64,000 nucleotides of DNA, taken from Duganella sp. 1224. GTDB lineage: Bacteria > Pseudomonadota > Gammaproteobacteria > Burkholderiales > Burkholderiaceae_D. The notes beneath the pieces were generated by a model. It ran no database searches. It saw nothing but the letters and a program-made list of their open reading frames with translations, and was not told the origin of the DNA. Shown piece by piece: positions 1 through 10,364 of this stretch. The DNA lies in contig NZ_JACBYS010000002.1 in NCBI RefSeq assembly GCF_013408245.1, forward strand, positions 248,001-312,000, read 5' to 3'. The position numbers were made by a program, and so were the translations under genes. How positions within the stretch are numbered: position 1 is the stretch's first letter; each line of letters starts with the position of its first letter.

Positions 1-8
1 TCGGCTCG

Positions 9-66
9 CTTTCACCCCGCACGGCGGCAGGCCGGGGTCAGACCCCGTACGGGGTCTGACCCCTCC
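9..66 (-). repeat. GGGGTC palindromic repeat, copy 1
   Basis: The core at 34-63 is a perfect 30-bp palindrome made of two GGGGTCNGACCCC half-hairpins joined by GTAC (AGA/TCT version). The left flank, read on the minus strand, has the TGCCGCCGTGCGGGGTG arm also seen beside copies at 13083 and 63793, and the other flank has AACCCC. It lies just downstream of the minus-strand MCP stop. It has no T-run, so it is not a standard intrinsic terminator. Confidence 0.8.
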
Positions 67-87
67 CTCAGGGGTTGACCGCGCGGC

Positions 88-1662
88 TCACGCAACGGCC
101 AGCTGGTTTGACAGCTTGAACACGCTGACCGCCCGCGCCAGCAAGTCCGCCTGGTCACGCATGCTTTGCGCGGCGGCCGCGGCCTGCTCCACCAGCGCGG
201 CATTCTGCTGCGTCACATCATCAATCGACACGATCGCCTGGTTGACCTGCTCGATCCCGTTGCTCTGCTCGCTGCTGGCGGCGCTGATCTGCTGCATGAT
301 CTCCGCCACCTGCCGCACCGACTGCACAATGCTCTGCATGGTGCTGCCCGCCTGATTGACCAGCGCCGACCCCGCGTCCACCGTCTGCACCGAACGCCCG
401 ATCAACTCCTTGATCTCCTTGGCCGCTGACGCCGAACGCTGCGCCAGCGTCCGCACCTCCGACGCCACCACGGCAAAGCCCCTGCCCTGCTCGCCCGCGC
501 GCGCCGCCTCCACCGCCGCGTTCAACGCCAGGATGTTGGTCTGGAACGCGATCCCGTCGATCACGCTGATGATGTCGACGATCTTGTTGGAACTCTCCTT
601 GATCGCCCCCATGGTCGACACCACCTCGTCCACCACCTGCCCGCCCTTGGTGGCCTGATCGGTGGCGGCCACCACCAGCCGGGTCGCCTGCCGCGCGTGC
701 TCGGCGTTCTGCGACACGGTCGAGGTCAGCTCCTCCATCGACGACGCCGTCTCCTCCAGGCTGGAGGCCTGCTGCTCGGTGCGCGACGACAAATCCATAT
801 TGCCGTTGGCGATTTCATTCGACGCCATGGTGATCGTATCCGTGCCCGACCGCACCTGCCCGACCGTGCGCGCCAGTGCCGCGTTCATGTCGATCAGCGC
901 CCGCAGCAGCTGGCCGGTTTCGTCGTTGGAATGCACTTCCATGCGCATGGTCAGGTCGCCGCCGGCCACCGCCTGCGCCAGGCCGACCGCGCGGTTCAAC
1001 GGTTGCGTAATGCTGCGCGTGATCCCGTACAGCACCCACGCCGCCAGCGCGGCCGCCGCCACGGTCAGCACAATCATGGTGGTGCGCGACGTGGAATAGG
1101 ACTGCTCCGCCACCGCGCTGGTGTCGTCAATGGCGGCGGTCTGGTACTTGACCATCTCGGTCAGTGCGTTCAGGTAGGCGGTCTGCTCCTTGCGCACCGT
1201 GGTCAACAGGTATTTGACCGACTCGTCGCGCCGGCTCTCGTCGGCCGACATCTTCAGGAAGGCGCTCTGCACCACGCTGTATTTTTCACGCGCTTCCAGC
1301 ACGGCCTGCAGCCTGGCCTTGCTTTGCGGATCCTCATCGTCGGCGATCAGCGCGCCCAGCTTGCCCAGCCGCTCGGCGTTCTCCACGCGGCGCTTCTCGA
1401 CCCGCTCCAGCTCGGCCTTGACCACCGCCGGGTCGGTCGACAGCATGGCGTTGCGCATGGCGCGCGCCACGTCGTTGAGACCGCCTATCGTTTCGTAAGC
1501 CAGGATCACCTTGGGTACCTTGTCGGTCGCCAGGTCCCGCGTGTTGTTGTTGAGCTTGGCCAGGCTGCCGATGCCCTCGATGGCGATGCCGATCATGAAG
1601 ACGATGGCCAGACCCAGTCCGGCCGCCAGGCGGTAGCCGATTTTCCAATTACCGAACCCCAT
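88..1662 (-). CDS. Methyl-accepting chemotaxis protein (4HB type)
   Basis: Transmembrane chemoreceptor of 524 aa that would signal to CheA/CheW. A first membrane segment (about 10-30) is followed by a periplasmic four-helix-bundle-like ligand region (31-190), a second membrane segment (about 193-213), HAMP (214-266) and a cytoplasmic coiled coil. The conserved hairpin tip [20 protein letters not shown] lies near residue 372. The start ATG has GGGGAG six bases upstream. It lacks a C-terminal NWETF-type CheR/CheB tether. No che genes are adjacent, so it is an orphan receptor. Its signalling half is almost identical to that of the second MCP at 20942. The ligand cannot be predicted. Confidence 0.93.
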   Translation of the reverse strand: MGFGNWKIGYRLAAGLGLAIVFMIGIAIEGIGSLAKLNNNTRDLATDKVPKVILAYETIGGLNDVARAMRNAMLSTDPAVVKAELERVEKRRVENAERLGKLGALIADDEDPQSKARLQAVLEAREKYSVVQSAFLKMSADESRRDESVKYLLTTVRKEQTAYLNALTEMVKYQTAAIDDTSAVAEQSYSTSRTTMIVLTVAAAALAAWVLYGITRSITQPLNRAVGLAQAVAGGDLTMRMEVHSNDETGQLLRALIDMNAALARTVGQVRSGTDTITMASNEIANGNMDLSSRTEQQASSLEETASSMEELTSTVSQNAEHARQATRLVVAATDQATKGGQVVDEVVSTMGAIKESSNKIVDIISVIDGIAFQTNILALNAAVEAARAGEQGRGFAVVASEVRTLAQRSASAAKEIKELIGRSVQTVDAGSALVNQAGSTMQSIVQSVRQVAEIMQQISAASSEQSNGIEQVNQAIVSIDDVTQQNAALVEQAAAAAQSMRDQADLLARAVSVFKLSNQLAVA

Positions 1663-1744
1663 GAGGCGCTCCCCGCAAGTTGGTGGCAGGAATTCAGTAT
1701 ATGGTCATTTCGGCACGGAAATTAGAAAATTTGAACGACTGTTT

Positions 1745-1775
1745 TGCCGCCGCCACACCGGAGGTGGCGGCGGCA
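1745..1775. other. GC-rich 12-bp-arm hairpin after cysB
   Basis: TGCCGCCGCCAC at 1745-1756 pairs perfectly with GTGGCGGCGGCA at 1764-1775 around a 7-nt loop. It begins five bases beyond the cysB stop. There is no U-run on the minus-strand side, so it looks like an mRNA 3'-end stabiliser or a factor-dependent end rather than a classical terminator. Confidence 0.6.
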
Positions 1776-1780
1776 GGCGC

Positions 1781-2713
1781 TCAGGACACTTCTCCGCCGT
1801 TGAGGGCGGCGTCGATGTCGGCGCGGCTCAGGTCCGGCGCGAACTGCTGGATGAAGTGGTAGGCGTACGAGCGCAGGTAGGCGCCCTTGCGCACCGCCAG
1901 CCGCGTGGTGTTCTGCGCGAACAGGTGCGACGCCTCCACCGCGCGCATGCCCTTGTCGCGGCCATGGTCGAAGGCCATCGAGGCGACGATGCCCACGCCC
2001 AGGCCCAGCGACACGTATTGCTTGATGACGTCCGAATCCATCGCGGTCAGCACGATGTCCGGCTTGACGCCGGCCTGGGCGAAGGCCGCGTCGATATGGC
2101 CGCGGCCGGTAAAGCCGACGTCATAGGTAATCAGCGGGAACTCGGCCAGGTCTTCCAGCCGGATCGGCGAACGCGACAGCAGCGGATGGCCGTCCGGCAC
2201 CACGATCAAATGGCTCCAGCGGTAGCACGGGAACGACACCAGGTCGGGAAACGCCGACAAGCCCTCGGTGGCGATGCCGATGTCGGTCTTGCCCGACAAA
2301 ATCCATTCGGCGATGTGCTCGGGCGCGCTCTGCTGCAGGGCGATGCGCACGTCCGGATAGGCGGCGCGGAAGCTCTGCACCACTTTCGGCAGCGCGTAGC
2401 GCGCCTGCGTGTGGGTGGCCGCCACGCTCAGCGTGCCGCTTTGCTGGCCGGTGTATTCCAGGCTGGCCTGTTGCAGGTTCTCGGCCTCGATCAGCAGGCG
2501 GTCGATGATTTTCAGGATGCCTTTGCCCGGCTCGGTCATGCCGGTCAGGCGCTTGCCGTTGCGCTCGAAAATCACGACGCCCAGTTCATCCTCCAGTTCG
2601 CGGATCTGGCGCGACACGCCAGGCTGCGAGGTGAACAGGGCATTGGCCACTTCGGTCAGGTTGTAGCCACGGCGGGCTGCTTCGCGGATCGACCGCAGCT
2701 GTTGAAAATTCAT
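1781..2713 (-). CDS. cysB: LysR-type regulator CysB/Cbl-like
   Basis: Transcriptional regulator of 310 aa, probably controlling sulfate assimilation in response to O-acetylserine or sulfur status. The N-terminal LysR winged helix-turn-helix (1-60, with [20 protein letters not shown]) is of the CysB/Cbl subtype and is followed by a periplasmic-binding-like effector domain. Its ATG overlaps the cysA stop (ATGA), so it is co-transcribed and translationally coupled to the sulfate transporter it probably controls. CysB proteins are usually about 310-325 aa, which fits. CysB versus Cbl cannot be separated by reading alone. Confidence 0.9.
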   Translation of the reverse strand: MNFQQLRSIREAARRGYNLTEVANALFTSQPGVSRQIRELEDELGVVIFERNGKRLTGMTEPGKGILKIIDRLLIEAENLQQASLEYTGQQSGTLSVAATHTQARYALPKVVQSFRAAYPDVRIALQQSAPEHIAEWILSGKTDIGIATEGLSAFPDLVSFPCYRWSHLIVVPDGHPLLSRSPIRLEDLAEFPLITYDVGFTGRGHIDAAFAQAGVKPDIVLTAMDSDVIKQYVSLGLGVGIVASMAFDHGRDKGMRAVEASHLFAQNTTRLAVRKGAYLRSYAYHFIQQFAPDLSRADIDAALNGGEVS

Positions 2714-3780
2714 ATGGAAGCTCCTTCGTCCACGAACACGCGCAGGCGTTTCGGCCGGACGACCAAGGTTTCACCTTCCTTCAGCCCGAGCGAGCTGAAG
2801 CGTTCATTTGGAATCACCGCCTCGATCAGCTCGGCGTTGTCGCCGCGCTCCAGGTCGAGCTGGGCCAGCGGGCCGATCGCGTGCGCGCGGCGCAGCCTGA
2901 CGACGATGCCCTCGGCGCCCGGCGTGTAGCGCTCCACGTCCAGCTCGTGCGGACGCACATAGGCCGTGCCCTTGCCGGCCGCCGCCGATTCGCCTGGCAC
3001 GTTGAAGCTGGCGTCGCCGCTGGCCAGCACGCCATCCTGCACGCGGCCGTGGAACACGTTGACGTTGCCGAGGAAGCCGTAGACGAACGGCGAGGCCGGG
3101 TGGTTGTACACCTCGTCCGGCGCACCGATCTGCTCGACGTTACCCTTGTTCATCAGCACCACCTGGTCGGCCACTTCCAGCGCCTCTTCCTGGTCGTGGG
3201 TGACGAAGATCGAGGTCACGTGCAGCTCGTCGTGCAGGCGGCGCAGCCAGCGGCGCAGCTCCTTGCGCACCTTGGCGTCCAGCGCGCCGAACGGCTCGTC
3301 CAGCAGCAGCACGCGCGGCTCCACCGCCAGCGCCCGCGCCAGCGCAATGCGCTGCCGCTGGCCGCCCGACAACTGCGGCGGGTAGCGATCCGCCAGCCAG
3401 TCCAGCTGCACCAGTTCCAGCAGCTCCTTGACCTTGCGGCGGATCTGGTCTTCCGACGGTCGCTCGCCGCGCGGCTTGACGCGCAGGCCGAAGGCGACGT
3501 TTTCAAACACCGTCATGTGCTTGAACAGCGCGTAGTGCTGGAACACGAAGCCGACCTGGCGCTCGCGCACGTGGCGCTCGGAGGCATCGTGGCCGTCCAG
3601 CAGTACCTGGCCCGAGTCCGGATGTTCGAGGCCGGCGATGCAGCGCAGCAGCGTGGTTTTGCCGCAGCCCGACGGGCCCAGCAGCGCGGTCAGCTCGCCC
3701 TGCGGGAAATCCAGCGAGATGTTGTTGAGCGCGACGAAATCGCCGAAGCGCTTGTTGATGTTCTTAACTTGGATCGTCAT
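2710..3780 (-). CDS. cysA: Sulfate/thiosulfate ABC transporter ATP-binding protein
   Basis: Cytoplasmic ATPase of 356 aa that powers sulfate uptake through CysTW. Walker A is GPSGCGKTT at residues 35-43. The [16 protein letters not shown] signature and Walker B ([12 protein letters not shown]) follow, and a C-terminal regulatory extension (about 240-356) has the length typical of CysA/PotA-type ATPases. It starts 4 bases after the cysW stop and overlaps cysB by 4 bases, inside a tight cysT-cysW-cysA-cysB operon. Confidence 0.95.
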   Translation of the reverse strand: MTIQVKNINKRFGDFVALNNISLDFPQGELTALLGPSGCGKTTLLRCIAGLEHPDSGQVLLDGHDASERHVRERQVGFVFQHYALFKHMTVFENVAFGLRVKPRGERPSEDQIRRKVKELLELVQLDWLADRYPPQLSGGQRQRIALARALAVEPRVLLLDEPFGALDAKVRKELRRWLRRLHDELHVTSIFVTHDQEEALEVADQVVLMNKGNVEQIGAPDEVYNHPASPFVYGFLGNVNVFHGRVQDGVLASGDASFNVPGESAAAGKGTAYVRPHELDVERYTPGAEGIVVRLRRAHAIGPLAQLDLERGDNAELIEAVIPNERFSSLGLKEGETLVVRPKRLRVFVDEGASI

Positions 3781-3784
3781 GGTA

Positions 3785-4675
3785 TTACTCCGAGTTGCGG
3801 GCGTCGTCGGCGACGGATTCGTTCAGGCGCCAGGCGATCAAGGTTTTCACGACCAGCGTCACCAGGGCCAGCAGCGCCAGCAGCGACGCCACGGCAAAGG
3901 CGGCGGCAAAGTTGTATTCGTTGTACAGAATCTCGACCTGCAGCGGCATGGTGTTGGTTTCTCCACGGATGTGGCCGGACACCACCGACACCGCGCCGAA
4001 CTCGCCCATGGCGCGGGCGTTACACAGGATGACGCCGTACAGCAGGCCCCACTTGATGTTGGGCAGCGTCACGCGGCGGAAAGTGTCCCAGCCGGAGGCG
4101 CCCAGCACGATGGCGGCCTCTTCCTCCTCGCTGCCCTGGGCCTGCATCAGCGGGATCAGTTCGCGCGCCACGAACGGGAAGGTGACGAAGATGGTGGCCA
4201 GCACGATGCCCGGCACCGCGAACAGGATCTTGATGTCATGGTCCATCAGCCACGGGCCGAAGTAGCCCTGCGCGCCGAACAGCAGCACGTAGATCAGGCC
4301 GGAGATCACCGGCGACACCGAGAACGGCAGGTCGATCAGCGTCAGCAGCAGGCTCTTGCCGCGGAACTCGAACTTGGCGATGCACCACGAGGCCGCCACG
4401 CCGAACACCAGGTTCAACGGCACGGCGATGGCGGCGGTGATCAGCGTCAGCTTGATGGCGGCGATGGCGTCGTCCTCGACGATGGCGGCGGCGTAGGCAT
4501 CCCAGCCCTTCTTCAGCGCTTCGTAGAACACCGACACCAGCGGCACGAACAGGAACAGCGTCAGGAAGATCAGCGCGATGGCGATCAGCACATAGCGCAC
4601 CCAGCGCGGTTCCAGGATGTCCGGCGACGAGGGCAGTTCGCCACGGCGGACCGGCGTAACAGGGGCTCCGCTCAT
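3785..4675 (-). CDS. cysW: Sulfate ABC transporter permease CysW
   Basis: Inner-membrane permease of 296 aa with six predicted membrane segments, the partner of CysT. The coupling-loop (EAA) region [20 protein letters not shown] contacts Cys[21 protein letters not shown] is the family-typical segment after it. It begins 1 base after the cysT stop and ends 4 bases before cysA. Confidence 0.95.
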   Translation of the reverse strand: MSGAPVTPVRRGELPSSPDILEPRWVRYVLIAIALIFLTLFLFVPLVSVFYEALKKGWDAYAAAIVEDDAIAAIKLTLITAAIAVPLNLVFGVAASWCIAKFEFRGKSLLLTLIDLPFSVSPVISGLIYVLLFGAQGYFGPWLMDHDIKILFAVPGIVLATIFVTFPFVARELIPLMQAQGSEEEEAAIVLGASGWDTFRRVTLPNIKWGLLYGVILCNARAMGEFGAVSVVSGHIRGETNTMPLQVEILYNEYNFAAAFAVASLLALLALVTLVVKTLIAWRLNESVADDARNSE

Positions 4676-4676
4676 A

Positions 4677-5552
4677 TTATTTCCCCGACTTTCCGCGAGC
4701 CCAGGCTTGCAACAGGTTGATGGCCAACAGCAGGATGAAGGACACCACCAGCATCACCACCGCGATCGCGGTGGCGCCGGCGTAGTCGTACTGCTCCAGC
4801 TTGGTGATGATGAACAGCGGCGTGATTTCCGACACCATCGGCATATTGCCGGCGATGAAAATCACCGAGCCGTATTCGCCGGTGGCGCGGGCGAAGGCCA
4901 GCGCGAAACCGGTCATCAGCGACGGCAGGATGGTCGGGAACACCACGCGCGAGAAGGTCTGCCAGGCGTTGGCGCCCAGGCTGGCGGCGGCCTCTTCCAG
5001 TTCACGTTCGGCGTCTTCCAGCACCGGCTGCACGGTGCGCACCACGAACGGCAGGCCGATGAAGGTCAGCGCGATCACCACGCCGATCGGCGTGAACGCC
5101 ACCTTGATGCCCCACTGGCCCTCGATGTACTGGCCGAGCCAGCCGTTGGCCGAGTACAGCGCGGTCAGCGTGATGCCGGCCACGGCGGTGGGCAGCGCGA
5201 ACGGCAGGTCGACCAGGGCGTCGACGATGCGCTTGCCGGGGAACTGGTAGCGCACCAGCACCCAGGCGACGATGCCGCCGAAGATGACGTTGATGAAGGC
5301 GCCCAGCAGCGAGGCGCCGAACGTCAGCTTGTACGAGGCCAGCACGCGCGCCGAGGTCACGGTGCTCCAGAACGACTCCCAGGTCAGGGTGAAGGTCTTG
5401 AGGAACACGGCCGACAGCGGGATCAGGACGATCAGCGTCAGGTAGAAAATGGTGAAGCCGAGCGAGAGCCGGAAACCCGGCATCACGCGGAACGGCGCGC
5501 CGCGCCTGGCCACCGATGCCGTGGCCGCGGACGCTGTAAGAACAGCAGACAT
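4677..5552 (-). CDS. cysT: Sulfate ABC transporter permease CysT (CysU)
   Basis: Inner-membrane permease of 291 aa, first gene of the cysTWA-cysB operon. It has about six membrane segments and the EAA loop [20 protein letters not shown]. The start is the ATG at 5552 because AGGGAG lies 5 bases upstream on the minus strand. A longer frame from a TTG at 5600 has no such support. The [17 protein letters not shown] segment is typical of CysT. Confidence 0.94.
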   Translation of the reverse strand: MSAVLTASAATASVARRGAPFRVMPGFRLSLGFTIFYLTLIVLIPLSAVFLKTFTLTWESFWSTVTSARVLASYKLTFGASLLGAFINVIFGGIVAWVLVRYQFPGKRIVDALVDLPFALPTAVAGITLTALYSANGWLGQYIEGQWGIKVAFTPIGVVIALTFIGLPFVVRTVQPVLEDAERELEEAAASLGANAWQTFSRVVFPTILPSLMTGFALAFARATGEYGSVIFIAGNMPMVSEITPLFIITKLEQYDYAGATAIAVVMLVVSFILLLAINLLQAWARGKSGK

Positions 5553-5609
5553 GAATGCTCCCTTATTACAAATCCTTCTATAAGGGCTGCATGTTCTCAT
5601 CTAAGCTTC

Positions 5610-5615
5610 ATAATA
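5610..5615 (-). promoter_or_regulatory. Candidate -10 of the cysTWA operon
   Basis: TATTAT on the minus strand, about 58 bases before the cysT ATG, with no recognisable -35 at 16-18 bases. A lone -10 would suit an activator-dependent (CysB-type) promoter, but this is only an inference. Confidence 0.3.
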
Positions 5616-5663
5616 CAAACGAAGCATTTGTCATTTGATTAGATGTTTCAGCTATATACGGCG

Positions 5664-5713
5664 TTAAACCCGCAAAGCCAGGCGGGGTCAGACCCCGTAC
5701 GGGGTCTGACCCC
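5664..5713 (+). repeat. GGGGTC palindromic repeat, copy 2
   Basis: The perfect 30-bp palindrome at 5684-5713 has the same AGA/TCT version as copy 1. The preceding TAAACCCGCAAAGCCA resembles the flank of the copy at 41788. It lies between cysT and the peroxiredoxin gene, just after the peroxiredoxin stop on the minus strand. Confidence 0.8.
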
Positions 5714-5731
5714 ACATTGGCGGAGTCTGCC

Positions 5732-6370
5732 TTACTTGTTCGGCTGTGGGGTAACGCGCAAATACGGACGCTCGGCGGTGAATCCCTTCGGATACTTCTG
5801 CTTCAGCACCTCCGGGTCCTGCACGGTCAGCGGAATGATCACATCATCGCCGTCCTTCCAGTTGCCCGGCGTGGCCACGGTATACCCATCGGTCAGCTGC
5901 AGCGCGTCAATCACGCGCAGCACCTCATCAAAGTTGCGGCCGGTACTCATCGGATAAGTAATCGTCAGCCGCACCTTCTTGTTCGGATCGATGACAAACA
6001 GCGAACGCACGGTGGCGGTGGCGGACGCCTCGGGGTGGATCATGTCATACAAGGTCGACACCTTGCGGTCCGAGTCCGCAATGATGGGGAAGCCCACCAC
6101 CGTCTTCTGCGTTTCCTCGATATCCTTGATCCACGCGGTATGCGACTCGGCCGGGTCCACCGACAGCGCGATCGCCTTCACGTTACGCTTGTCAAACTCC
6201 GGCTTCAGCTTGGCGGTCAGGCCGAGTTCGGTGGTGCAGACCGGCGTGAAGTCGGCCGGGTGCGAGAACAGCACCACCCACGAATTGCCGGCCCACTCAT
6301 GGAACTTCAGTTTGCCGATCGAAGAATCCTGCTCAAAATCGGGCGCGGTATCGCCCAGGCGAATAGTCAT
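5732..6370 (-). CDS. 1-Cys peroxiredoxin (Prx6-like)
   Basis: Thiol peroxidase of 212 aa that reduces H2O2 or organic hydroperoxides in the cytoplasm. The catalytic motif HPADFTPVCTTE has the peroxidatic cysteine at residue 45. There is no second cysteine in the chain, so it is of the 1-Cys Prx6 class needing an external reductant. The C-terminal extension (RGxNFDEVLRVIDALQLTDG, then the dimer arm) fits Prx6. It sits between sbp and cysT on the same strand, which suggests a link between sulfur uptake and peroxide defence. Confidence 0.93.
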   Translation of the reverse strand: MTIRLGDTAPDFEQDSSIGKLKFHEWAGNSWVVLFSHPADFTPVCTTELGLTAKLKPEFDKRNVKAIALSVDPAESHTAWIKDIEETQKTVVGFPIIADSDRKVSTLYDMIHPEASATATVRSLFVIDPNKKVRLTITYPMSTGRNFDEVLRVIDALQLTDGYTVATPGNWKDGDDVIIPLTVQDPEVLKQKYPKGFTAERPYLRVTPQPNK

Positions 6371-6394
6371 GTTTTGTCTCCAGAAAAGAAAAGG

Positions 6395-6958
6395 TCATGC
6401 GGACAACGCACCATTGTGCGCTTGCTTTGCCAGAAAACACAAGGTGTCCAGGCCTTCGGGCCAATCGCCGAGGCCAGACTCGGCATTGATGTGGCCAAGC
6501 GGCCCGCCATTGATAAAGCGGCTGCCCCAGCGCTGCGCCCACAGCGCCGCGCGCGGCGCCGCCATCCACGGATCATTGGTGCTGCCGACCATGATGGACG
6601 GCACCGCCAACGCCTGATGCGGCAGCAGCGCCGTCACCTGGAATTTATCGGGATCGGCCGGCGCCACCAGCAGCACGCCCGCCACGCCAGCGGCATCGCG
6701 CGCCACGCTGTGCACGCTGGCCAGCGCGCCGAAGCTGTGGGCGACGATCAGCAGCGGACGGCCATCGTCGCCCTGCCAGCGCCGCTGGTCCACCCGCGCC
6801 GACCAGCGCGGCAGGTCCGGCGTCTCCCAGTCGTCCTGTTCCACCCGCTCGAACGCGGGGAACAGCTGTTGCCAGCGGCTTTGCCAATGGTCCGGTCCGC
6901 TGTTATGCAAACCAGGCGCGATCAGAACACGGAACTCGGCAAGCACGCTGCGGGCCAT
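6395..6958 (-). CDS. RBBP9/YdeN-family alpha/beta hydrolase
   Basis: Small predicted serine hydrolase of 187 aa. The nucleophile elbow AHSFGAL places the catalytic serine at residue 75; the NDPWM aspartate and the GPLGHINAESG histidine complete a plausible triad. N-terminal PGLHNSGPDHWQSRW is typical of the RBBP9 (DUF1234-like) family. The substrate is unknown. It starts 5 bases after the sbp stop and is followed 24 bases later by the peroxiredoxin, so all three are likely co-transcribed. Confidence 0.85.
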   Translation of the reverse strand: MARSVLAEFRVLIAPGLHNSGPDHWQSRWQQLFPAFERVEQDDWETPDLPRWSARVDQRRWQGDDGRPLLIVAHSFGALASVHSVARDAAGVAGVLLVAPADPDKFQVTALLPHQALAVPSIMVGSTNDPWMAAPRAALWAQRWGSRFINGGPLGHINAESGLGDWPEGLDTLCFLAKQAHNGALSA

Positions 6959-6963
6959 GGCAA

Positions 6964-7968
6964 TTACTTGTTGGGTTGATAGATCTGATCGAACACGCCG
7001 CCATCGGCGAAGTGGGTCTTCTGCGCCTTGGTCCAGTCGCCGGCCACATCGGCCAGCGTGAACAGCTTCACTTTCGGGAACTGGCCGGCATATTTCTTGG
7101 CCGCCTTCTCGGTGGCCGGACGGTAGTAGTTCTTGGCGATGATGTCCTGCGCTTCGTCAGTGTAGAGGAAGTTCAGATACGCCTCCGCCACCTTGCGCGT
7201 GCCGCGCTTGTCCACCACCTTGTCGACCACCGCCACCGGCGGCTCGGCCAGGATCGATACCGACGGCGCGATGATGTCGAACTTGCTTGGGCCCAGTTCC
7301 TTGACCGCCAGCAGCGCTTCGTTTTCCCACGCGATCAGCACGTCGCCGATGCCGCGCTCGACGAAGGTGGTGGTGGCGCCGCGCGCGCCGGAATCCAGCA
7401 CCGGCACGTTCTTGTACAGCTTGGTCAGATAGTCCTTGGCCGACGCTTCGCTGCCGCCCGGCAGGCGCAGCGCGTAGCCGTAGGCGGCCAGGTGGTTCCA
7501 GCGGGCGCCGCCGGAGGTTTTCGGATTCGGGGTAATGACCGACACGCCCGGCTTGATCAGGTCAGCCCAGTCCTTGATGCCTTTCGGGTTGCCCTTGCGG
7601 ACCAGGAACACGATGGTCGAGGTGTACGGGGTGCTGTTGTGCGGCAGTTTTTTCTGCCAGTCCGGCGACAGCAGCTTGTGCTCGGCGATGGCGTCGATGT
7701 CGTAGGCCAGCGCCAGCGACACCACGTCGGCCGGCAGACCATCGATCACCGCGCGGCCCTGCTTGCCAGAACCGCCGTGCGACTGCTTGATCTTGACGTC
7801 GTCGCCGGTCTTGGCCTTCCACTCCTTGGCGAATGCCGTGTTGACGTCCTGGTACAGCTCGCGGGTCGGGTCGTACGACACGTTCAGCAACGAAATCTCG
7901 GCGGCCAGCGCGGGCGCGGCGGCGGAAATGGCAAGAATAGCGGCGGCAATGATTTTTTTGGACAGCAT
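6964..7968 (-). CDS. sbp: Periplasmic sulfate-binding protein
   Basis: Binding protein of 334 aa that delivers sulfate (or thiosulfate) to CysTWA. A Sec signal peptide ends about residue 22 (APALA-A). The family signatures [18 protein letters not shown] and [19 protein letters not shown] are all present. Two unrelated genes and a repeat separate it from cysT, although it is on the same strand. Sbp and CysP cannot be cleanly separated by eye. Confidence 0.94.
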   Translation of the reverse strand: MLSKKIIAAAILAISAAAPALAAEISLLNVSYDPTRELYQDVNTAFAKEWKAKTGDDVKIKQSHGGSGKQGRAVIDGLPADVVSLALAYDIDAIAEHKLLSPDWQKKLPHNSTPYTSTIVFLVRKGNPKGIKDWADLIKPGVSVITPNPKTSGGARWNHLAAYGYALRLPGGSEASAKDYLTKLYKNVPVLDSGARGATTTFVERGIGDVLIAWENEALLAVKELGPSKFDIIAPSVSILAEPPVAVVDKVVDKRGTRKVAEAYLNFLYTDEAQDIIAKNYYRPATEKAAKKYAGQFPKVKLFTLADVAGDWTKAQKTHFADGGVFDQIYQPNK

Positions 7969-8021
7969 TGGATTCCCCTGGTAGTGAAGGACTCCAGATT
8001 ACTGGCCGGCTTTATAAATAG

Positions 8022-8042
8022 GAACTAAACTTTTTTTAGTTC
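8022..8042. promoter_or_regulatory. Perfect inverted repeat upstream of sbp
   Basis: GAACTAAA (8022-8029) and TTTAGTTC (8035-8042) are exact complements with a 5-nt spacer, 54 bases before the sbp start and 15 bases after the dgkA stop. It could be an operator for sbp or an end signal for dgkA. There is no long U-run outside the stem, which slightly favours an operator. Confidence 0.45.
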
Positions 8043-8056
8043 TATATACCGGAAAA

Positions 8057-8440
8057 TCATATGAAGCGGTTGTACAACACGACCGCCCAGGTGGCAATGG
8101 CCAGCAGGCAGGTCAGCAGCACGGCGGCGCTGCCGAAATCCTTGGCGTTCTTGGACAGCGGATGGCGTTCCAGCGACACGCGGTCAACCACCGCCTCGAT
8201 CGAGGAGTTAATCAGTTCGACGATCAGGATCAGCAACAGCACGCCGATCAGCACCAGCTTTTCAAACGCCGACACCCGCAACAGCAGCGCGACGATGGCG
8301 CCGACCACGAACACGCTGACTTCCTGGCGGAAAGCGTGTTCATGGCGCCACGCCGAGCGGAAGCCATCGAGCGAGTATAAAAATGCCTGGTAAATGCGTT
8401 TAAGCCCGCTTTTGCTCTTGAATTCGCTGGTCGGCTGCAT
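8057..8440 (-). CDS. dgkA: Diacylglycerol kinase
   Basis: Inner-membrane enzyme of 127 aa that phosphorylates diacylglycerol to phosphatidic acid, recycling lipid from membrane-derived glycan synthesis. The family motif ELINSSIEAVVDR followed by HPLSKNAKDFGSAAV (residues 75-107) holds the catalytic and metal-binding residues. Three hydrophobic helices (41-55, 61-80, 104-123) match the family. Length is usual. It is divergent from the IclR gene. Confidence 0.95.
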   Translation of the reverse strand: MQPTSEFKSKSGLKRIYQAFLYSLDGFRSAWRHEHAFRQEVSVFVVGAIVALLLRVSAFEKLVLIGVLLLILIVELINSSIEAVVDRVSLERHPLSKNAKDFGSAAVLLTCLLAIATWAVVLYNRFI

Positions 8441-8535
8441 GGGAGAAGTTAGTGAATGTGAAAGTCCTATTATGCACTTTTTTCCACATTATGGTATAAA
8501 TCAGGTATCGCATACCGCATTGCACCAACCACATC

Positions 8536-9315
8536 ATGAAAATCGAATCCGTTCCCGAGCAGAAGACCACCATCCAGGTGATCGAACGCATGGTGGCGCT
8601 GCTCGATGCGCTGGCCAAGTATCCGGACCCGGTGAGCCTGAAGGAATTATCCCGGGTGTCGGGGCTGCACCCCTCCACCGCGCACCGTATTTTGAACGAC
8701 ATGGTGGTCACCCGCTTTGTCGACCGGGTCGAGCCGGGCACCTACCGGCTGGGCATGCGGCTGCTGGAACTGGGCAATGTGGTCAAGAGCCGGCTGTCGG
8801 TGCGCGAGGCCGCGCTGGATTTCATGCGCGCACTGCACAAAAAAACCCAGCAGACCATCAACCTGTCGGTGCGCCAGGGCGACGAGATCGTCTACATCGA
8901 CCGCGCCTTCTCCGAGCGCTCGGGCATGCAGGTGGTGCGCGCCATCGGCGGCCGCGGCCCGCTGCACCTGACCTCGACCGGCAAGCTGTTCCTGTCGGTC
9001 GACGAGCCCAAGGCCATCCGCGCCTACGCCACGCGCACCGGCCTGGCCGGGCACAACAAGAATTCGATTACCGATCTGAGCAAGCTGGAGCGCGAACTGA
9101 GCCTGGTGAAGTCGCGCGGCTACTCGCGCGACAATGAAGAGCTGGAGCTGGGGGTGCGCTGCATGGCCGCCGGCATCTACGACGACAGCGGCAAGCTGAT
9201 CGCCGGCCTGTCGATCTCGGCGCCGGCCGACCGTCTGCAGGAGGAATGGCTGGAAGACCTGGTGCTGACCGCGCGCCAGATCTCCGTCACGCTGGGTTAC
9301 ATGCCGGTGGAATAA
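8536..9315 (+). CDS. IclR-family transcriptional regulator
   Basis: Regulator of 259 aa with an N-terminal winged HTH (about 18-75, including SLKELSRVSGLHPSTAHRIL) and a C-terminal IclR effector domain (GGRGPLHLTSTGKLFL, DNEELELGVRCMAAGIYDD). Such proteins control catabolic or glyoxylate genes in response to small acids. No catabolic operon lies alongside, so the target is unknown. The last 19 bases overlap the convergent endopeptidase gene. Confidence 0.92.
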   Translation: MKIESVPEQKTTIQVIERMVALLDALAKYPDPVSLKELSRVSGLHPSTAHRILNDMVVTRFVDRVEPGTYRLGMRLLELGNVVKSRLSVREAALDFMRALHKKTQQTINLSVRQGDEIVYIDRAFSERSGMQVVRAIGGRGPLHLTSTGKLFLSVDEPKAIRAYATRTGLAGHNKNSITDLSKLERELSLVKSRGYSRDNEELELGVRCMAAGIYDDSGKLIAGLSISAPADRLQEEWLEDLVLTARQISVTLGYMPVE

Positions 9316-10364
9316 GCGCTGGCGCTGCTGCCGCCCACCAGGTTGGCGGGACGCAGCGCTTCCAGCCACTTGCGCATGCGGCCGGCGTCGGCGGTCCGCG
9401 ACTGCTTGCCCTTGGAATCGAGGAATACCATGATCACCGAGCGGCCTTCAATCACCGCCTGCATCATCAGGCAACGCCCGGCTTCGTTGATGAAGCCGGT
9501 TTTCTGCAAGCCGATGGCCCAGTCCGGGCTGGCCACCAGGTGGTTGGTGGTGCCGAACTGCATCGGCCGGCCATTGCTCAGTTCCACGGTGGCTTTCGGG
9601 TCGGTCGAATACTGGCGCAGGATCGGCTGCTGGTAGGCGGCCATCGCCAGCTTGGCCAGGTCGCGCGCGCTGGCCACATTCATTTTCGACAGGCCATTGG
9701 AATCGACATAATGGGTGTCGGTCATGCCCAGTTCGCGCGCCTTGGCGTTCATCGCCTCGACGAAGGCCGGACGGCCGCCCGGATAGTTGCGGCCCAGCGC
9801 CGAGGCGGCCCGGTTTTCCGAACTCATCAGCGCAATGTGCAGCATATTGGCACGGCTCATCTGCGTGCCGACTTTCAGGCGCGAGCTGCTGAATTTCTCG
9901 CGGTCCACGTCCTCGTCGGTGATGGTGAGGATTTCGTCCATGTCCTGCTTGGCTTCCACCACGATCAGGCCGGTCATCATCTTGGTGATCGAGGCGATTG
10001 GCAGGGCAACATTGGAATTCTTTTCAAACAGCACTTCCGAATTGGCCTGGTCCAGCACCAGCGCCACGTTCGAGGCCAGCGACAGCGGATCGTCCGTCTT
10101 GTTCAGGCCGGCGAGATCGCCCATGGTTGGCATCGCCGGTGCGGCAGCCAGCACGCGCTGGTACACCACCTTGCGTTTGCCGTTGACCTTGACCACGCGC
10201 TTGACCACGCGGTCGCCGGGGTTGGCGGCGGCCACGCGCACCGGCTGGCGTTTCTTCAGCACCACTTTTTTATTGGGTGCCGTGCTGCCGGCTTCCGCCG
10301 GCGCGGCAATGGCGGCCGACGCAAACATCACCGAAATGAGCGCGCTTAATGCGAGTTTGATCAT
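9297..10364 (-). CDS. pbpG: D-alanyl-D-alanine endopeptidase (PBP7-like)
   Basis: Periplasmic serine peptidase of 355 aa (peptidase S11) that probably cleaves peptidoglycan cross-links. The signal peptide is residues 1-20. The catalytic motifs are SITK at 125-128, SEN near 178 and KTG near 287. A basic linker (about 30-70, rich in K, R and V) precedes the catalytic domain. The start is the ATG at 10364 with GGGG six bases upstream; a TTG four codons earlier would include that site inside the coding region. Confidence 0.92.
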   Translation of the reverse strand: MIKLALSALISVMFASAAIAAPAEAGSTAPNKKVVLKKRQPVRVAAANPGDRVVKRVVKVNGKRKVVYQRVLAAAPAMPTMGDLAGLNKTDDPLSLASNVALVLDQANSEVLFEKNSNVALPIASITKMMTGLIVVEAKQDMDEILTITDEDVDREKFSSSRLKVGTQMSRANMLHIALMSSENRAASALGRNYPGGRPAFVEAMNAKARELGMTDTHYVDSNGLSKMNVASARDLAKLAMAAYQQPILRQYSTDPKATVELSNGRPMQFGTTNHLVASPDWAIGLQKTGFINEAGRCLMMQAVIEGRSVIMVFLDSKGKQSRTADAGRMRKWLEALRPANLVGGSSASAYSTGM

